Below are positions 11,825-24,223 of a stretch of 64,000 bases of DNA, one piece after another. Position numbers and translations under genes: made by a program. The DNA is from Conoideocrella luteorostrata (lineage: Eukaryota > Ascomycota > Sordariomycetes > Hypocreales > Clavicipitaceae). The stretch is taken from positions 1 to 64,000 of the forward strand of contig JASWJB010000150.1 in the NCBI GenBank assembly GCA_032433595.1, in the 5' to 3' direction. How positions within the stretch are numbered: position 1 is the first letter of the stretch; each line of letters begins with the position of its first letter. Under the pieces are notes generated by a model. That model was not told where the DNA came from and made no database searches. It saw nothing but the letters and a program-made list of their open reading frames with translations.

Positions 11825-12856
11825 CCTAGTGGACATGTTCTTTTGAGACTACTAGTTAGCTATAGGCTTGCTTGATTGATTGGTCACCGGTCACCGGCCA
11901 CATCGTAACATGAAGGCTTTCGAAATGTTTATGGCAAAGTTGTTGGGAGCGGCCACAAAGACAGATACAAAAGGTACCAGTCATGGCATTGTGTCTCACA
12001 CATCGCTCTCGAAATCACTTTCCGCACACGATTCAACTCTGAAGCTGCTATGTGCTTTTACATACGGCATATCGATGCTTTTCAATTTATTTTAGGTCAC
12101 TGGGATTTTCACAACACTACGACGTGTATCATGTTCACCCACCAACAGCGGATTTTCGGATAGCAACTGGGGATTTCCAGCATTGAGTATTCTGCACGAT
12201 GTCCTTCTTTACTTTATTGTCTTTATGAGGTGATTTGTATGTCTCGCTATTAAGCCGATATACTTTATCTCGGCTTTTGGCGAGTCATGTATTCCGGTAG
12301 CCCGCCCGTATGAGCGAAGAGTGGTATCTGACAGAACTTAGCAAGTATGTCTCCACAGAATATTACATGCTAACAAAGAGCGTGCCGTCTAAATACAGCA
12401 TCATACAGTCCGACCAACATGGAGGGTTGACAGCTGGCGGGGTACGGAGATAACAGGTGCCCAATCACGCTGCGTGCGTGTCACACCCTCGACTCCTCCT
12501 ATGCGCTGAACCTGTAACCAGACCCTAGTCTGGGCTCAGTTGACAGGCAGCTGTGACTCCACTGCATTCGGGCAAGCAACAACCGCCCGCATGAAGCAGG
12601 CTCTAGTCAGACTGCGTCCAAACGCCAATTCCTCCGTCAGCCATCTTCAAGCTTTTAACAGCATCTCTTCCTTCTACCTCTCTTCTTGTTCCATCGGAGA
12701 CGCGTTAATTCCCTGTCGGGGTGGATTCACCGTAACTGACCGGCTTGCCATATCAAACGGTGTTGCGCAGGCTTTTGTTTGAGGGAGGGGAGAGAAAGGG
12801 AGCTGCCACCTTACCGTGATTGAAAGAGCGGTTCATCATCATTGCCCCTTGTCGGG
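11825..12856. other. Intergenic DNA between NTA1-like copies 2 and 3
   Basis: No gene is supportable. The short frames at 11880-12095 and 12540-12782 have no recognisable domain. The right part should hold the promoter of copy 3. Confidence 0.45.
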
Positions 12857-15801
12857 ATGAGAATAGGCTGCCTCCAATTTGCACCGCAGGTCGGTGAGGT
12901 CAATGAAAATATCAACAAGGCGGATGCAGTCCTTGACCAAGCCGACCCGGAGTATCTTGATCTTCTTGTCCTGCCAGAGCTGGCTTTCTCTGGTGAGTCT
13001 TGTTTCACATTGCTATTCCCAAACGATGGGTTGCCGTCTGCGACATAGTATCACTGCTTCCCCAACTTGCAGAACGATGCCATTTGTTGTCCAAAACAGA
13101 GTTTCTGGTTTTGAATCATTTCAATCATTGACAGATAACTAGGCTATAACTTTTCTTCCTTAAGGCATATCAGCCCGTGCTTAGAACTCCAAGGATCTGG
13201 CGTCAGTTCTCTGTGGGCGACAAGTACCGCCTTGAAACATGACTGCGCTGTCATTGCTGGATACCCGGAGAAGGTGGACTTGGCTGACAGCTGGCCAGCC
13301 AATCCTGAATATTATAATTCGGCAGTAGTGGTGAACTCAGACGGTGATGTGGTTGCTAATTACAGGAAGGCACACTTGTATTATACCGATGAAACCTGGG
13401 CACTCGAGGGATCGTCTGGTTTTCTCTGCCACCGAATACCTGGATTGGGCACTCTTGCTTTAGGCATATGCATGGATCTCAAGTATGTCCAATTATGAAG
13501 AGAAAAGGGGACACAGTGTTCAGCTAACAGCCCACCAGCCCATACAGGTTTGAAGCCCCGTGGGACGCATTTGAGTTCTCAACCTTTGCCCTGCAGTCGG
13601 GAGCCCGGTTGGTAGTTGTGTCAATGGCCTGGCTCACACAAGAGAACCCTGAAATGTACAACAAGTCAGCTAACGAGCCTGATATGGACACCCTCATGTA
13701 TTGGGTCGGCCGTTTGGAACCGATTATTCGTATCGAGTCAAATCAGGAAGTGATTGTAGTCTTCGCAAATCGTTGTGGGTCGGAGTCCGGGGCTACATAT
13801 GCCGGAACAAGTGCTATTATCGGGATAGTGTCGGGAGAGGTCCGTGTTTATGGAATGTTAGGACGTGGCGAGACGGACTTGCTAGTTGTCGACACTGATA
13901 ACCCCCCGTTCGCGAAGCTCGTATATCGCCCTGAAGGTGTGGCTGCTGCGGCTGATACTGAGCAAGCCCAACGTCTAGAGACCGAAGAAGCAGGGGCGGA
14001 CCAGGTTGTCGATGACGTGCCAATCGTCGCATCTAATCCGGCAACGAGCCATCGACCTGTTGAAGAACATCAAGACCCTGTCTCCGGTGGTACCGAGCCC
14101 CTGCAACAACGGAAGCACATACCATCTTACAAGCGAACGGACCTGACGATTCGATTGCCAGAGAAAAGTTCCAAGTATTTAAACCGACGTGGAAAGCCGA
14201 CGGGCAATGAGCCTTGTCGGGATCTGGATCATAATTCCGGCCATGCCCGGAGACGAAGCGAAGGACAAAGCAAGACCCAATGGATCTCACAGGTCGCGGC
14301 TGCCGATGAAGCTGATTTTGACGACGAACCGGACCATTCCTCAGTCAACTCTGAACCACCACCGTCAGCCATGTGGCGCAATCAGCACCACCAGAATTAC
14401 CTCGCCGCTGACGGTCGCCGGTATGGACACGATGCAGGCGGTCGTTCCATATCAAGCAATAATGCCGACAATGTCGTTATTGCAATTGATTCTCTGGTGA
14501 CCGATGCTCAGCCCCGGTGGAGCAAGCAAGCTCCACCAACGAAATGGATAGCTCATGATGATCCGGAGCTTGCCTTTGTTGAAGGGGAGGATCCAGATGC
14601 GCCCTTCCATGACCCAACAGGCAACATTGGCAAATGGGTTCAGATGATCCAAACGCCTCGGAAACCTCCCACCGAAGCACAGCGCCACGAATCATCTCGC
14701 ATATTTCCGCATCCCGGCCGATCAACTGAAAACGAATATACGTCGCCGCCCGAAAAATCTAAACCTTTCAACCACCACAAGCCGCTCAAACCACATCGAG
14801 TGATGCGCGATAACGCGTACGGCAATCGCCGCTCTCAGTCTGCAACGGGTGAAAGCAAAACAGATTTTGAGGCTGTTTGCCGTAAGTTGGAGGATATGGC
14901 TCAGGTCGAGGAGAAATTGGCTGATGAGCATTCGCATTTGGGCGGCAGTAACGTTGACAGCCATAGGTCACATTATACTCATAAGCAACATATGGCATCT
15001 GGTTCGCGGAGACAAAATAGGCAACACAGCAAGTATGAAGACGAATCTGACCACAAGTCTGGCTCTGATGTGTCCGTTGCTTTTGCCATGAATGTTCCCA
15101 TGCAGGCAGACACCAGCCTTCATACACGGCAACAGGAGCCCAGCCGGATCTTCTTCAGCCCTGTCGAAACTGACTATCCTATTCTAAGACCGGTATCCAG
15201 CAATCGACTAAGACAAGGTCATAGAACTGAAGATTCTGTTGCCGACAGGCAGAAAAGTGAAATCGCAAATCGGCGTTATTATCGGGAAGACGATACTGGA
15301 CATGATGACATTTCGCGGACCTATAGTCGAGGACGACAACTAGCCAAAGATAAAGATACAGGCGAAAATTATAACCCTTCGCATTCTCATACACGAACCC
15401 AGACGCCCAAATCCAGGCGACAGGTGTCCGTGGAACCTACCAACCTTGCCCAGTACCATCTCATTGAAGAGGTTCCTTCGGCTACCTGCCCAGTTCATGC
15501 GCCGAGATCTCGTTCACGAGCCCGAAACAAGTCTACCTCTAGACAGAGATCCACTCACACGAGAAGCAGACCAGATTTTGACTCTAGTCGAGTTGCAGGC
15601 AAGCATGAACTGGGCCGATCATATAGCTCGCAGGTCAAGTCTACAAGAGACGCTTCACGGGCGGACCGACAGTGGATTGCCCAAGATGTGCGCGTTGAGA
15701 GATCAGCTTCAGCGACACCAGGTCATGAGAGGTTACGGCGGGGAGCCAAAACACCCGTCCCTATGATGCTGGTCTCGAAACGATACGAGAATGCTCCCTA
15801 A
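12857..15801 (+). CDS. NTA1: NTA1-like protein N-terminal amidase, copy 3, with long disordered tail
   Basis: Predicted exons are 12857-12992, 13143-13482 and 13539-15801 (912 aa). The two introns sit at the same codons as in copy 1. The third exon start was set at 13539 because it restores NPYRFEAPW; the AG at 13546-13547 would lose four residues. The triad is complete: Glu41 (PELAFSG), Lys121 (NYRKAHLY), Cys155 (GICMDL). EPDMDTLMYW and VFANRCGSESG follow. The tail of about 620 residues is rich in Ser, Arg, His and Asp and has no named domain. It shares short blocks with copy 1: AVCRKLEDMA, ILRPVSSNRL, the LIEEVPSATCPVHA block and KTPVPMMLV at the C-terminus. Expected role: deamidation of N-terminal Asn/Gln as for Nta1; why a genome would keep two intact copies is not shown by the sequence. 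Confidence 0.88.
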
Positions 15802-17275
15802 TTTTAATGAGATTGCTTCTGGGATAATGAATTGCATCATAGCTTTAAAAACTGCTGGACAAGGTCATGGCTATCGCGTTTATAATGATTTAGGATAATG
15901 AAGGCTTCCATTTGACGCACGCACAGGAGGATTCGGCACGGTGAACTAGTTATGTTTTGCAATTAATCGCTCTTGTCTCTGGTCTGGTTTGTGAGCTGTC
16001 ACTAGTATAGCAATACTCCGGAATTCGCCAAAAGTCTTCAGACTCGTCCCTGTCTTGATGTTGATGATATCACTACGAGTGGTCACCTCCCATCTTTCGA
16101 TCTTGATGACCGCTCCTAATGCAACGAAACACCGCATCTATGCAATTCGCCGATGTTCCCGTACCTGTGCGGAGTACTCCGTACTTTGGCAGAAATTTGA
16201 ATGCGTAGCCGAGAGCACCAGTTGCGCCATCAAGATACGGCGTACGGGTAGGCTAATCGGTCACGTCAAGGCCAAAAGCACGGGCGGACTCTTAAAATTT
16301 TGGGGCCACCCAACCAACTACCTCTTCTTCCCATCCAGTCTGCGTCTAAGGACGGGACGGCGCAAAGACGCAGCGGGACAGGGGAGCAGAGGAAGCAATT
16401 CATTTGAAGATAGTCTTGGCGGCAGAGTCCGCATCGTGTGGGTGTGATGAAAGGATGCTAAATATCAGCCCCGTACCAGCCATGGATTCTCATGGCACCC
16501 ACAGCGTTGCCGGCAACAGACACTTGAGTAGCGGGGCGGTGAACTAAGCAGGGGTGCCGACAACTCATCAACCATCTCTAGCTATTGATTGGTCCTTGTA
16601 GCGCCTGTCTCACCGGCACGGCAGTCAGCCCCGCTCGCAGCCAGTGGCAGCGTTCCCAGGCCCCATGACAGTGCTTGAGTGAAAGGCCGTGCTGCGTCCA
16701 TGGCTGGTGGCAACTGATAACCAAGGAGGTTGAGAAGGGTTACATGGGCGAATGCATGGGACTCATTAGGGTAGACCCCCAGCTGTCTACCATGCACGGC
16801 CGGGGTTGTGATGAGGTGGCCCCCAGAGCCTGAGTCCTAGTCTCCTCGTCACTTAACCCCCTCTTCTGAGCCGTGTCGTCAGCAAATGAGAACATTATTT
16901 CGAAGGAACCCAACACGGGTTGCCGAACGCATGGCCCAAGACCGGTTGCTTGCATTTTGCATCTTCAAAAAGACTCAAACCAACAGCAAACCAACAGCAA
17001 ACCTTCCGGCCTCTGTCCCACGGCAAGGAATGGTCTGATGTAACGCTCATAGACAGTGACTTATATCAGGCCCCGAAGACCTCGGAACATAGCTTATTGG
17101 GCCATCAGAGCTTGGCTGTTGTGCAAGGAGTGCACATATACTTGCAGTGTTTACCAGCGCCGAATCATACTTTCAATTTCCATCTTTGGGTTGGCTTCCG
17201 ACATACGAAGCGACCTTTACCACTTTCCCGGTCTGAATCGCAACTCAGTGGAGAGGAATCAACGGCTTCAGAAAC
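15802..17275. other. Intergenic DNA between NTA1-like copy 3 and the membrane protein gene
   Basis: No gene is supportable. A GCGGAGTACTCCGTAC stretch near 16171-16186 contains an inverted TACGGAGTA-type pair. Frames at 16055-16447 and 16920-17564 have no recognisable product; the second overlaps the next gene out of frame. Confidence 0.45.
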
Positions 17276-18800
17276 ATGTTGCGATTGTTCCTTGCACTAT
17301 CTGCGCTGCTGTTGGCGGGCCAGGCCGTTTTGTGTCCGCCCGGATCGCAATGCGCCACCAACTGCGGCAACGTGTTGGCAGCGACATCACCCGACGACCT
17401 CGTTTGTGACCAGCAAGCATTTAAAAGTGACCCCGCTGGTCAACTATTTGCTGGATGTGTCGACTGCCAGAGATCAAGCATATATCATGCCGGGAATGAC
17501 AGCGATATTCAGAGCATGCTGTGTAAGTGAAATACCTGCCGAAAAACGAGACAGCGTTTGCTGACGTTTGGGAAAATCAGATAACGTTAGATATGCCTTG
17601 TCGTACTGCGTTTGGGGTAGTGTACCAGTGAAAAATCCCAAGGTTGTAGACACGCCATGCATAACATCGTAAGTCCCTTTCGAGATTCAACTGGACTTGA
17701 ACGAACTAGCACTGACTTCCACTCAGAAAAGCTTGCGGCCCTTTCAAGGACGCGGTCCAATTCAAAAATCTGTCAGCTGAGTACGATGCTTTTCAGCACT
17801 GCGACATCTGGCCGACGTATGATACGCTTGACTTCCAAGGTTGCACCGACTGTCTTCAAGCTGAGGGAAGGTACACTATGGCAAATTGTGAGTAGGGACA
17901 TACTTCCAAAGCATGCCATCCATGCCTCAGTCTAATCACTTGCTGTATGTAGTTGTCACGGCGCTGCAAGCTGGCTGTCAGCAAAAACCCGCCCCTGGCT
18001 TCTTTATTGGGCTCGACGGCGAGATATTTTCCACAACTGCAGTTCAACTCTCGACGCCAAGCCCCACTTCAAGCATTAACCCGGCTTGGTTTGATAACGG
18101 CCCCTTGAGCCTTGGTGCCAAGGTTGGTATCGCCATTGGAAGCTTGATAGGTCTGCTTATACTCCTCGGATGTGGCATTGTCTGCAACGGAAAGCGTCGA
18201 AGAAGAGCCTATTTGCGGAATCTCGACATTAAAACTGCACAGCGAGGTTGGCCGTCGCCGAATCCTCAGCGTGAGATGGACCAAACCCCATCAGTTGCAA
18301 ACCAATCTTTCCGTGGTTATGACGATACCCCTCTCAGTCAGCGCCCCCTTCGCGGATGGGACGATACCCCCGTGAGCCAACAACAAGCGAGAGGGTGGGA
18401 CGATTCGCCAATGTCGGCAAACAGCGATCAGCACTTTCCCAGATATTTCTCGCCTTACTCCAGTCAATACAACAGCCCTGTCAGCGCTCAAGCAGCTCAC
18501 GCGATGCAGTGGCCGCACGCTGCACTCACCCAGAACCATCAAACTGGAGTGGCTTCTGCTGGTGAAGCATCAGCCACACACTTCAGTTCGGGCTACGAAG
18601 ACAAGGGTAAATCAAAAGTGGAAGCTTACGAGATGCACGAGGTCGACAGAAGCGAAAATGGAAGCGCGAATAGTCCTACTGGAGTGGAACGAAATGTGAC
18701 ACCTGTGTTGGGCCATCCTGGATACGGAAGACATGAGCACAGCCCTCCGGCACAGTACACATTGACCGATTATGATGCAAGACACGGTAATGCGATCTAG
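17276..18800 (+). CDS. Single-pass Cys-rich membrane protein, paralogue of the gene at 52416
   Basis: Predicted exons are 17276-17522, 17581-17668, 17727-17887 and 17953-18800 (447 aa). A signal peptide (MLRLFLALSALLLAGQAV) leads into an extracellular part with about 15 Cys, including CATNC, CVDCQ, YALSYC, CTDCLQ and LQAGCQQ. A Thr/Ser/Pro stretch, one membrane helix (GIAIGSLIGLLILLGCG) and a basic stop-transfer KRRRR follow. The cytoplasmic tail carries three near-repeats of about 15 residues (YDDTPLSQ, WDDTPVSQ, WDDSPMS). Fungal proteins of this layout are often annotated 'LPXTG-domain-containing', but I see no true LPXTG sorting motif. A role as surface sensor or wall-associated protein is inference from topology only. 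Exon 2 starts with YNVRYA, matching YNLRYA in the 52-kb paralogue. Confidence 0.8.
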
Positions 18801-19320
18801 GGAAGCGTGGGATAGTGCTGTCCGCACAGGCAGTGAGCTCGGTTGGATTTATCGCGAGGCGTTTTGGCGTAGAGACGATATTTTGTATTCTATGAAAGGT
18901 GGATGGGTTATACAAATCGGTATCCACATACGAGACTGCCCACGCAGCATGCTATGACTGTTCTATAATAAGATACTTTAAAGAAAGAAGCCTTCATTTT
19001 CTCTTCCCAATGCTGAAGTTGTAGGATCGTGACTTGGAGAATAAAATTCTTCTGAGGACGAAATGTGGCTAATGCAGTGTGGCTGGTGCTCCCAAGCTAT
19101 CCCCAGTACAGGCTAGTGCGTGTGGTCAGCCACGCGCTGGCAAGGCTCGAAGTCCCCACACAGGTGAAAGAAAAAAAAAATTGGAAGCTTTCCAAACCAT
19201 CGCTGGTAGACAGTGCAAAACATCACCACGAACCTGCAAGCACGCCCTCGTCAAGCCGCCCCCATACGAGTGTGCATTATTTTTTTGGCTGCAGGATCAC
19301 GGTTACATTAACAACCCATC
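18801..19320. promoter_or_regulatory. Intergenic region and probable CBF5 promoter
   Basis: This 520-bp gap holds the 3' flank of the membrane protein gene and the 5' region of CBF5. An A-rich run (about 19169-19180) lies about 150 bp before the CBF5 start. I see no clear TATA box. Confidence 0.4.
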
Positions 19321-21010
19321 ATGACGATGGAAATTGTCAAAAGCAAGAAGGTGGAGGAGGAGTATACCATCAAGCCACAGGCTGCGACACCTGCACTTGA
19401 CACGAGCTCGTGGCCTCTGCTCCTCAAGAACTACGACAAGCGTGAGTAGGAGCGTCCTGAAAGTGGTCTGTTGGTCTCTCGCATTGAGCGAAACCAATTG
19501 ACCAGATTGGAGATGGACAGATTAACTGACAATTGGTCCTCGCAGTGCTTGTCCGAACCGGTCACTTCACACCGATCCCTAATGGCTGCTCTCCGCTGAA
19601 GCGAGATATCAAGTCCTACATCAGCTCTGGTGTTATTAACCTTGACAAGCCTTCCAATCCTTCCAGTCACGAAGTTGTGTCCTGGGTTAAGCGTATTCTT
19701 CGGTTCGTTGGAACCCCCCTAAATATGTCTTGCTGGGGAAGACTTTTTTATTTTTGGTTTGGCTAACGAACCATCATAACAGTGCCGAGAAAACCGGTCA
19801 CAGTGGCACTCTCGATCCCAAGGTCACTGGATGCTTGATCGTTTGTATTGATCGTGCCACTCGTCTCGTCAAGTCCCAGCAAGGCGCCGGAAAGGAATAC
19901 GTCTGTGTCATCCGCCTCCACGACAAGCTGCCTGGTGGCCAGGCCCAGCTTGCTCGCGCCCTCGAGACCCTCACCGGTGCCTTGTTCCAGCGTCCTCCCT
20001 TGATCTCTGCCGTCAAGCGTCAACTCCGTATCCGAACCATCCACGAAAGCAAGTTAATTGAGTTCGACAATGACCGCCACCTGGGTGTTTTCTGGGTCAG
20101 CTGCGAGGCTGGTACCTATATCCGTACCCTTTGCGTGCATCTCGGTCTTCTTCTTGGTGTTGGTGCTCACATGCAGGAACTGCGTCGTGTTCGTAGTGGT
20201 GCTATGGATGAGACCAAGCAGATGGTTACCCTTCACGATGTTCTCGATGCCCAGTGGACTATGGACAACACCCGCGACGAGTCCTATTTGCGCAGGGTTA
20301 TCTCTCCTTTGGAGACTCTGTTGACCTCTTACAAGCGACTTGTCGTCAAGGACAGCGCCGTCAATGCTGTTTGCTATGGTGCCAAGCTGATGCTGCCAGG
20401 TCTTCTGCGATATGGTATGTGTATTTGTGACTTATTATATAGGGATTGTTTTGCTAATATGTCTTCAGAGTCCGCTATTGAGCACCACGAGGAAGTCGTT
20501 CTCATGACCACCAAGGGTGAGGCTATCGCTCTGGGCATTGCCCAGATGTCTACTGTGGAGATGTCTACCTGCGACCACGGCGTTGTTGCCAAGGTCAAGC
20601 GATGCATCATGGAGCGTGACTTGTACCCTCGCCGATGGGGTCTCGGGCCTGTCGCCCTCGAAAAGAAGAAAATGAAGGCTGATGGAAAGCTGGACAAGTT
20701 TGGCCGTCCAAACGACAGCACTCCCGCTAAGTGGACCACTGAGTACAAGGACTTCAGCATGACAGATGCTGCGGCTGCCGCCGATGCTGCCGCCGATGCT
20801 ACCCCTGTGAAGAAGTTGGAGGAAAGCAAGATGGAGATTTCAACCCCTGCCACTGCTGAGGATGGCGACAAAAAGAAGAGAAAGAAGCACGAAGGCGAGA
20901 CACCCGACGAGAAAGCCGAGCGTAAGCGGAGAAAGGCCGAGAAGAAGGCTGCCAAGGCTGCCAAGAAGGCGGCTAAGGGCGAGGCTGCATCTGACGATGA
21001 TAGCGACTAG
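19321..21010 (+). CDS. CBF5: CBF5/dyskerin, H/ACA snoRNP pseudouridine synthase
   Basis: Predicted exons are 19321-19441, 19546-19702, 19783-20414 and 20469-21010 (483 aa). This is the catalytic subunit of H/ACA snoRNPs, which isomerises uridines in rRNA and snRNA in the nucleolus and is needed for ribosome production. The N-terminal dyskerin-like region ([14 protein letters not shown]) precedes the TruB domain, with catalytic Asp104 in [12 protein letters not shown], then [22 protein letters not shown] and [17 protein letters not shown] domain lies at about 270-350, and a Lys/Glu/Ala-rich tail ([13 protein letters not shown]) gives the usual charged nuclear C-terminus. The length is close to that of the yeast and other fungal proteins. 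Splice joins restore collinear family sequence: [11 protein letters not shown] and [13 protein letters not shown]. Confidence 0.96.
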
Positions 21011-22400
21011 AAGCGCATATCATTTTTGTGATTGGCCTGTTGGGGGGGAAAGAGGGAGTTTCATGATTTCATCTTGTGGATATGTGGACGGTCTTGCTGT
21101 ACCATATTCTGTCTGTGACTTGGGCATCTGGCGTTTTGGACTAAAATATTTGTGAGGAGTAGTAAAGACTCGAATACCATGATTAAAACTATACTCTTTT
21201 CCATGCTGTGAATTCACCCTGAAGTCCACTAACATGACTGCTCTCGCAGTGTCGAGGATCGTCTCACCTCCGTCGCTCGATAGGTAAGACCACCAACGCA
21301 CATGAAACCTGCACGATACAATTGTAAATTTTGGCGCACTGGTAGCCTCTTGCTTGAGGTACTGAATTATCATATGGAGTAGTTATCCTCGCTAATTCTA
21401 AGCACAGGCCAGCATGGGGATTGGGGGCCATTTGAACCGTGCTGCATTGAGCTCAACCTCATCTAAAGCGACCGCCTGGCCGCATGTGCAAAACATTGTC
21501 ATTGCCGCCCCTATCAAGTCGATCGATCAACCTTGTTCATCCAGGGTTTGGTAATCCTCTACCCTTCACGTTCGGATGCAGGGAGCATCACACCATCAGA
21601 GGGCAAGCAAAATTCGCCCCCATCTCCCCGTTCGGCAGGGGACAGAAAAAACTTACTCGTAAACCTTGTGTTGGTGATATCCCTCCCGAGGTGAAGCACG
21701 CATCCACACATAAACGCTGTATAAGCGCCGGACCACAAATGTGAATTTGCTGGTCCACACCTTTTGAATCAACTAATGCCTAGGCAGCGCCGCTTTTACC
21801 GTGAGCGACTGTGGGGTGAAGTTTCCCATTTTGGCGCATAGCTGTAGCCTAACCTGAGCAAGACGGCAAGAAGAATATTTGATAATTTTATGCATTATCC
21901 CCATTTGTCTGACGGAATAGTTATGCTTGTGTTTAAACGGAGTCTCGAAACGGAGACGTCCCAAACGTTTACTAACGGTGAAGCACTGTGCGCGTCGCAG
22001 TCCCGTCATTTCCCGCGACACCCCATCTGTGGTTGGAACGATTCCCATGTGCAGTAAACGTGTAATGAACGGCCTGCTCGAAGGCCAATTCTGCTAGTGT
22101 TCAGAGGCCTCTCTTGATCCCATGAGAATTTGTATAAGTTCTCCCTTTATCTCAGATTCTCAACGCCCAGTTGGTAAGCAGACCACCCTTAGCTTCAGCA
22201 CTGTTGACTTGAACGGTAACCAGTATTATGCAAAGTCATTTGAGTTAAGATCAGACAAGCGTTCACTTGTGAGAAGCAATGAGCTTGAGAAGAAGCAAAA
22301 GAGTTTGGGCACCTGGAGGGCTCTCGAAATTTTACGAGTGCGTTGGCGACGACTTTTCCTTTACCGATAAATATGGTTGTTAGACTGTCAATGTCAAGTT
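21011..22400. other. Intergenic DNA downstream of CBF5
   Basis: After the CBF5 3' flank I see no gene. The frames at 21484-21744 and 21773-22048 have no recognisable content. Confidence 0.4.
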
Positions 22401-22780
22401 GTGGGGTTGGACATGCAAACAGGCTATTGCGCAAGTTACGTCTTTGTTTTGGACTTGAATGCAACAAAAAATAAAAAGCCCCTGTGACTATAGCAAGCGA
22501 CCTCGCGTGGATCGAGGTTTTGACATTGACGGTCGATATATCTACACAGTGCAATGTCCCTCGGGCTCTGTCAGCCATGCTCTCGCTTGCATGACGGTCC
22601 TTTTTAGGTAGTATTCCGGAAGAGAGCCGACATAAACGGCTGCGCGGAACGTTGAATGTCTTAGCCACGGCCTTTTACTTAGCTTCTGGATTGCTTTTGA
22701 TGCACTGGACAGCTTCATCAACACCAAATCAATGTCAATATCAGCGAAACCCCTGATAGCTAGTGAGTGATAGAAGGAGA
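22400..22780 (-). mobile_element. Relic of a pogo/Tc1-type transposase (N-terminal HTH)
   Basis: The minus strand at about 22545-22668 reads AKTFNVPRSRLCRLSSG, then ILPKKDRHASESM. This resembles the helix-turn-helix DNA-binding region at the start of fungal pogo/Fot/Pot transposases, where a pattern like A-x-x-F-x-V-P-R-S-T-L-x-x-R-L-x-G is usual. No DDE domain or terminal repeats were found, and flanking frames are broken. It is a fragment, not an active element. Confidence 0.45.
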
Positions 22781-23431
22781 TGATGCCCAGACCTGTCAAA
22801 ATGAGACGCCGTTCCAAATTTGAAACGCTTCTCATGATGCAATCAGTGGTTTTTTGTTCGAACATCTGTCTCCGCTAGCTCTGACATATCTCATCTGTTA
22901 AACTTAGAAGATCGCACTACGATGTGTATGACCCGGTCGGTGGCTCATATGCCCGAGGCGAAAAGACGTGACTTCACTTCCGTCTGCAGTCTACACGCTC
23001 GAAGTTGTTGAGTTTCCTTTTCGAATTCACGACTGGGATGCCACTTGACCCCGCGTTGATACAGACCTGTTGCAAGCATGTATGCGGGTTGCATTGTATC
23101 AGACTGCAAATATATGTAGACACTACATGTTCCGCCCGAAGGGAGAGTAGAGGGGATAAATTTCATTTCTTTGCCTCAGCAGCCCTGATTGTGGTGGATG
23201 AGGCTTATGGCGGCGCAGCTTATTAAGGAAACCATTTAAAAATATATGTATATAATCAGGGCTACATCAGATTTCCAAACACCCATGACTGACTGAACTT
23301 GGACTCGGTTATATTGACCACCATCTAGAGTATGCGCCGCACTTCTCCAGAGAGTATCAGCTATTTTCTCGAACGTCGTGATGAACGTGCACGCTCTTCA
23401 CTTGTACCCCTTTACCCACTGAAATCACTAG
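22781..23431. other. Intergenic DNA, nothing recognised
   Basis: The short frames on both strands show no domain, and I see no repeat or regulatory structure I can support. Confidence 0.4.
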
Positions 23432-23690
23432 TTATTGCTGTTCCCAATTAATGGGCAATTTGATCGTCTTGTGATCGTTGGCCTGTCTTAAGCCCAAGTA
23501 GTCTTCGAGATTCCTGAGAGCGGTGCCTGAAACCTGATGCTCATTCCGCAGGTAGTCGATCGCCCCATCCCCCGGCGTCAACGCACGTGAGGATTTCATA
23601 CAAACCACCACTTGGATTGTAAGCTCCGTTCATCTGAATGTGCTCTTCCATCCTGGATTTTGAACTCTAGGGTATATGAACCTCTGTCCT
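23432..23690 (-). pseudogene. C-terminal remnant of an unrecognised protein, frameshifted
   Basis: Two adjoining minus-strand frames look like real protein sequence. The first reads MEEHIQMNGAYNPSGGLYEI and then LTCVDAGG; the second reads DYLRNEHQVSGTALRNLEDY, then LGLRQAND, and ends INWEQQ at a TAA at 23432-23434. The frame changes at a run of five C at about 23569-23573. I do not recognise the family. The rest of the gene is not visible, so this is probably a 3' gene fragment. Confidence 0.35.
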
Positions 23691-23758
23691 GCAGCATGGG
23701 TATCTTCCTGTCTTCTGCTTTTTATTTCTTCGCTACCACGATTTTGTACTTTAGCCTG

Positions 23759-23850
23759 TTACTCTGACCTATACTCTGACCATTATAATCCGAAACATGA
23801 CCCATACTCTGCCCGTACTCTGAGACCCCCCGTACTCTGACCCCAATCCA
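23759..23850. repeat. Imperfect TACTCTGACC repeats
   Basis: The 10-mer TACTCTGACC and close variants (TACTCTGCCC, TACTCTGAGA) occur about five times within 92 bp, in irregular spacing. This is a degenerate simple-sequence expansion in non-coding DNA downstream of the GMC oxidoreductase gene. Confidence 0.6.
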
Positions 23851-24223
23851 GCCCTGACCCGGAAATCAAGCTGGAGAAGCTAGTGACAAACCTGCCCCTT
23901 TAACCCGACCCCCGCCCAGATTTTCATTATCCACAGAGCCGGCCATGCTCTGTTCCCGCCGCTATCTCTTATCCTCACATACCGTGTGATGATAGACCCT
24001 ATTCCCTCCAACGTTGTACGGCTTAGCATAGCGCGGAAACTGAGCACAGGCAACTGGAGCGGTACGCTCACGAGTACGCTCCCGACCTCGTGGCAGGTCG
24101 GCGCAATGTAGACTCTGCGGATTCCCCCTTGTACATTCTCAATTCTACCAGATTGCAAATGACTCTGTACTAGAGTTGGATTTGAGTGTGCTCGCAGGTT
24201 GCATGCTGTATCAAGTGGAAGCT

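Noticed and set aside
20374..20964. 196-codon minus-strand frame antisense to CBF5
   Set aside because: Its Ala/Ser/Phe-rich sequence is the complement of the Lys/Ala/Glu-rich CBF5 tail.
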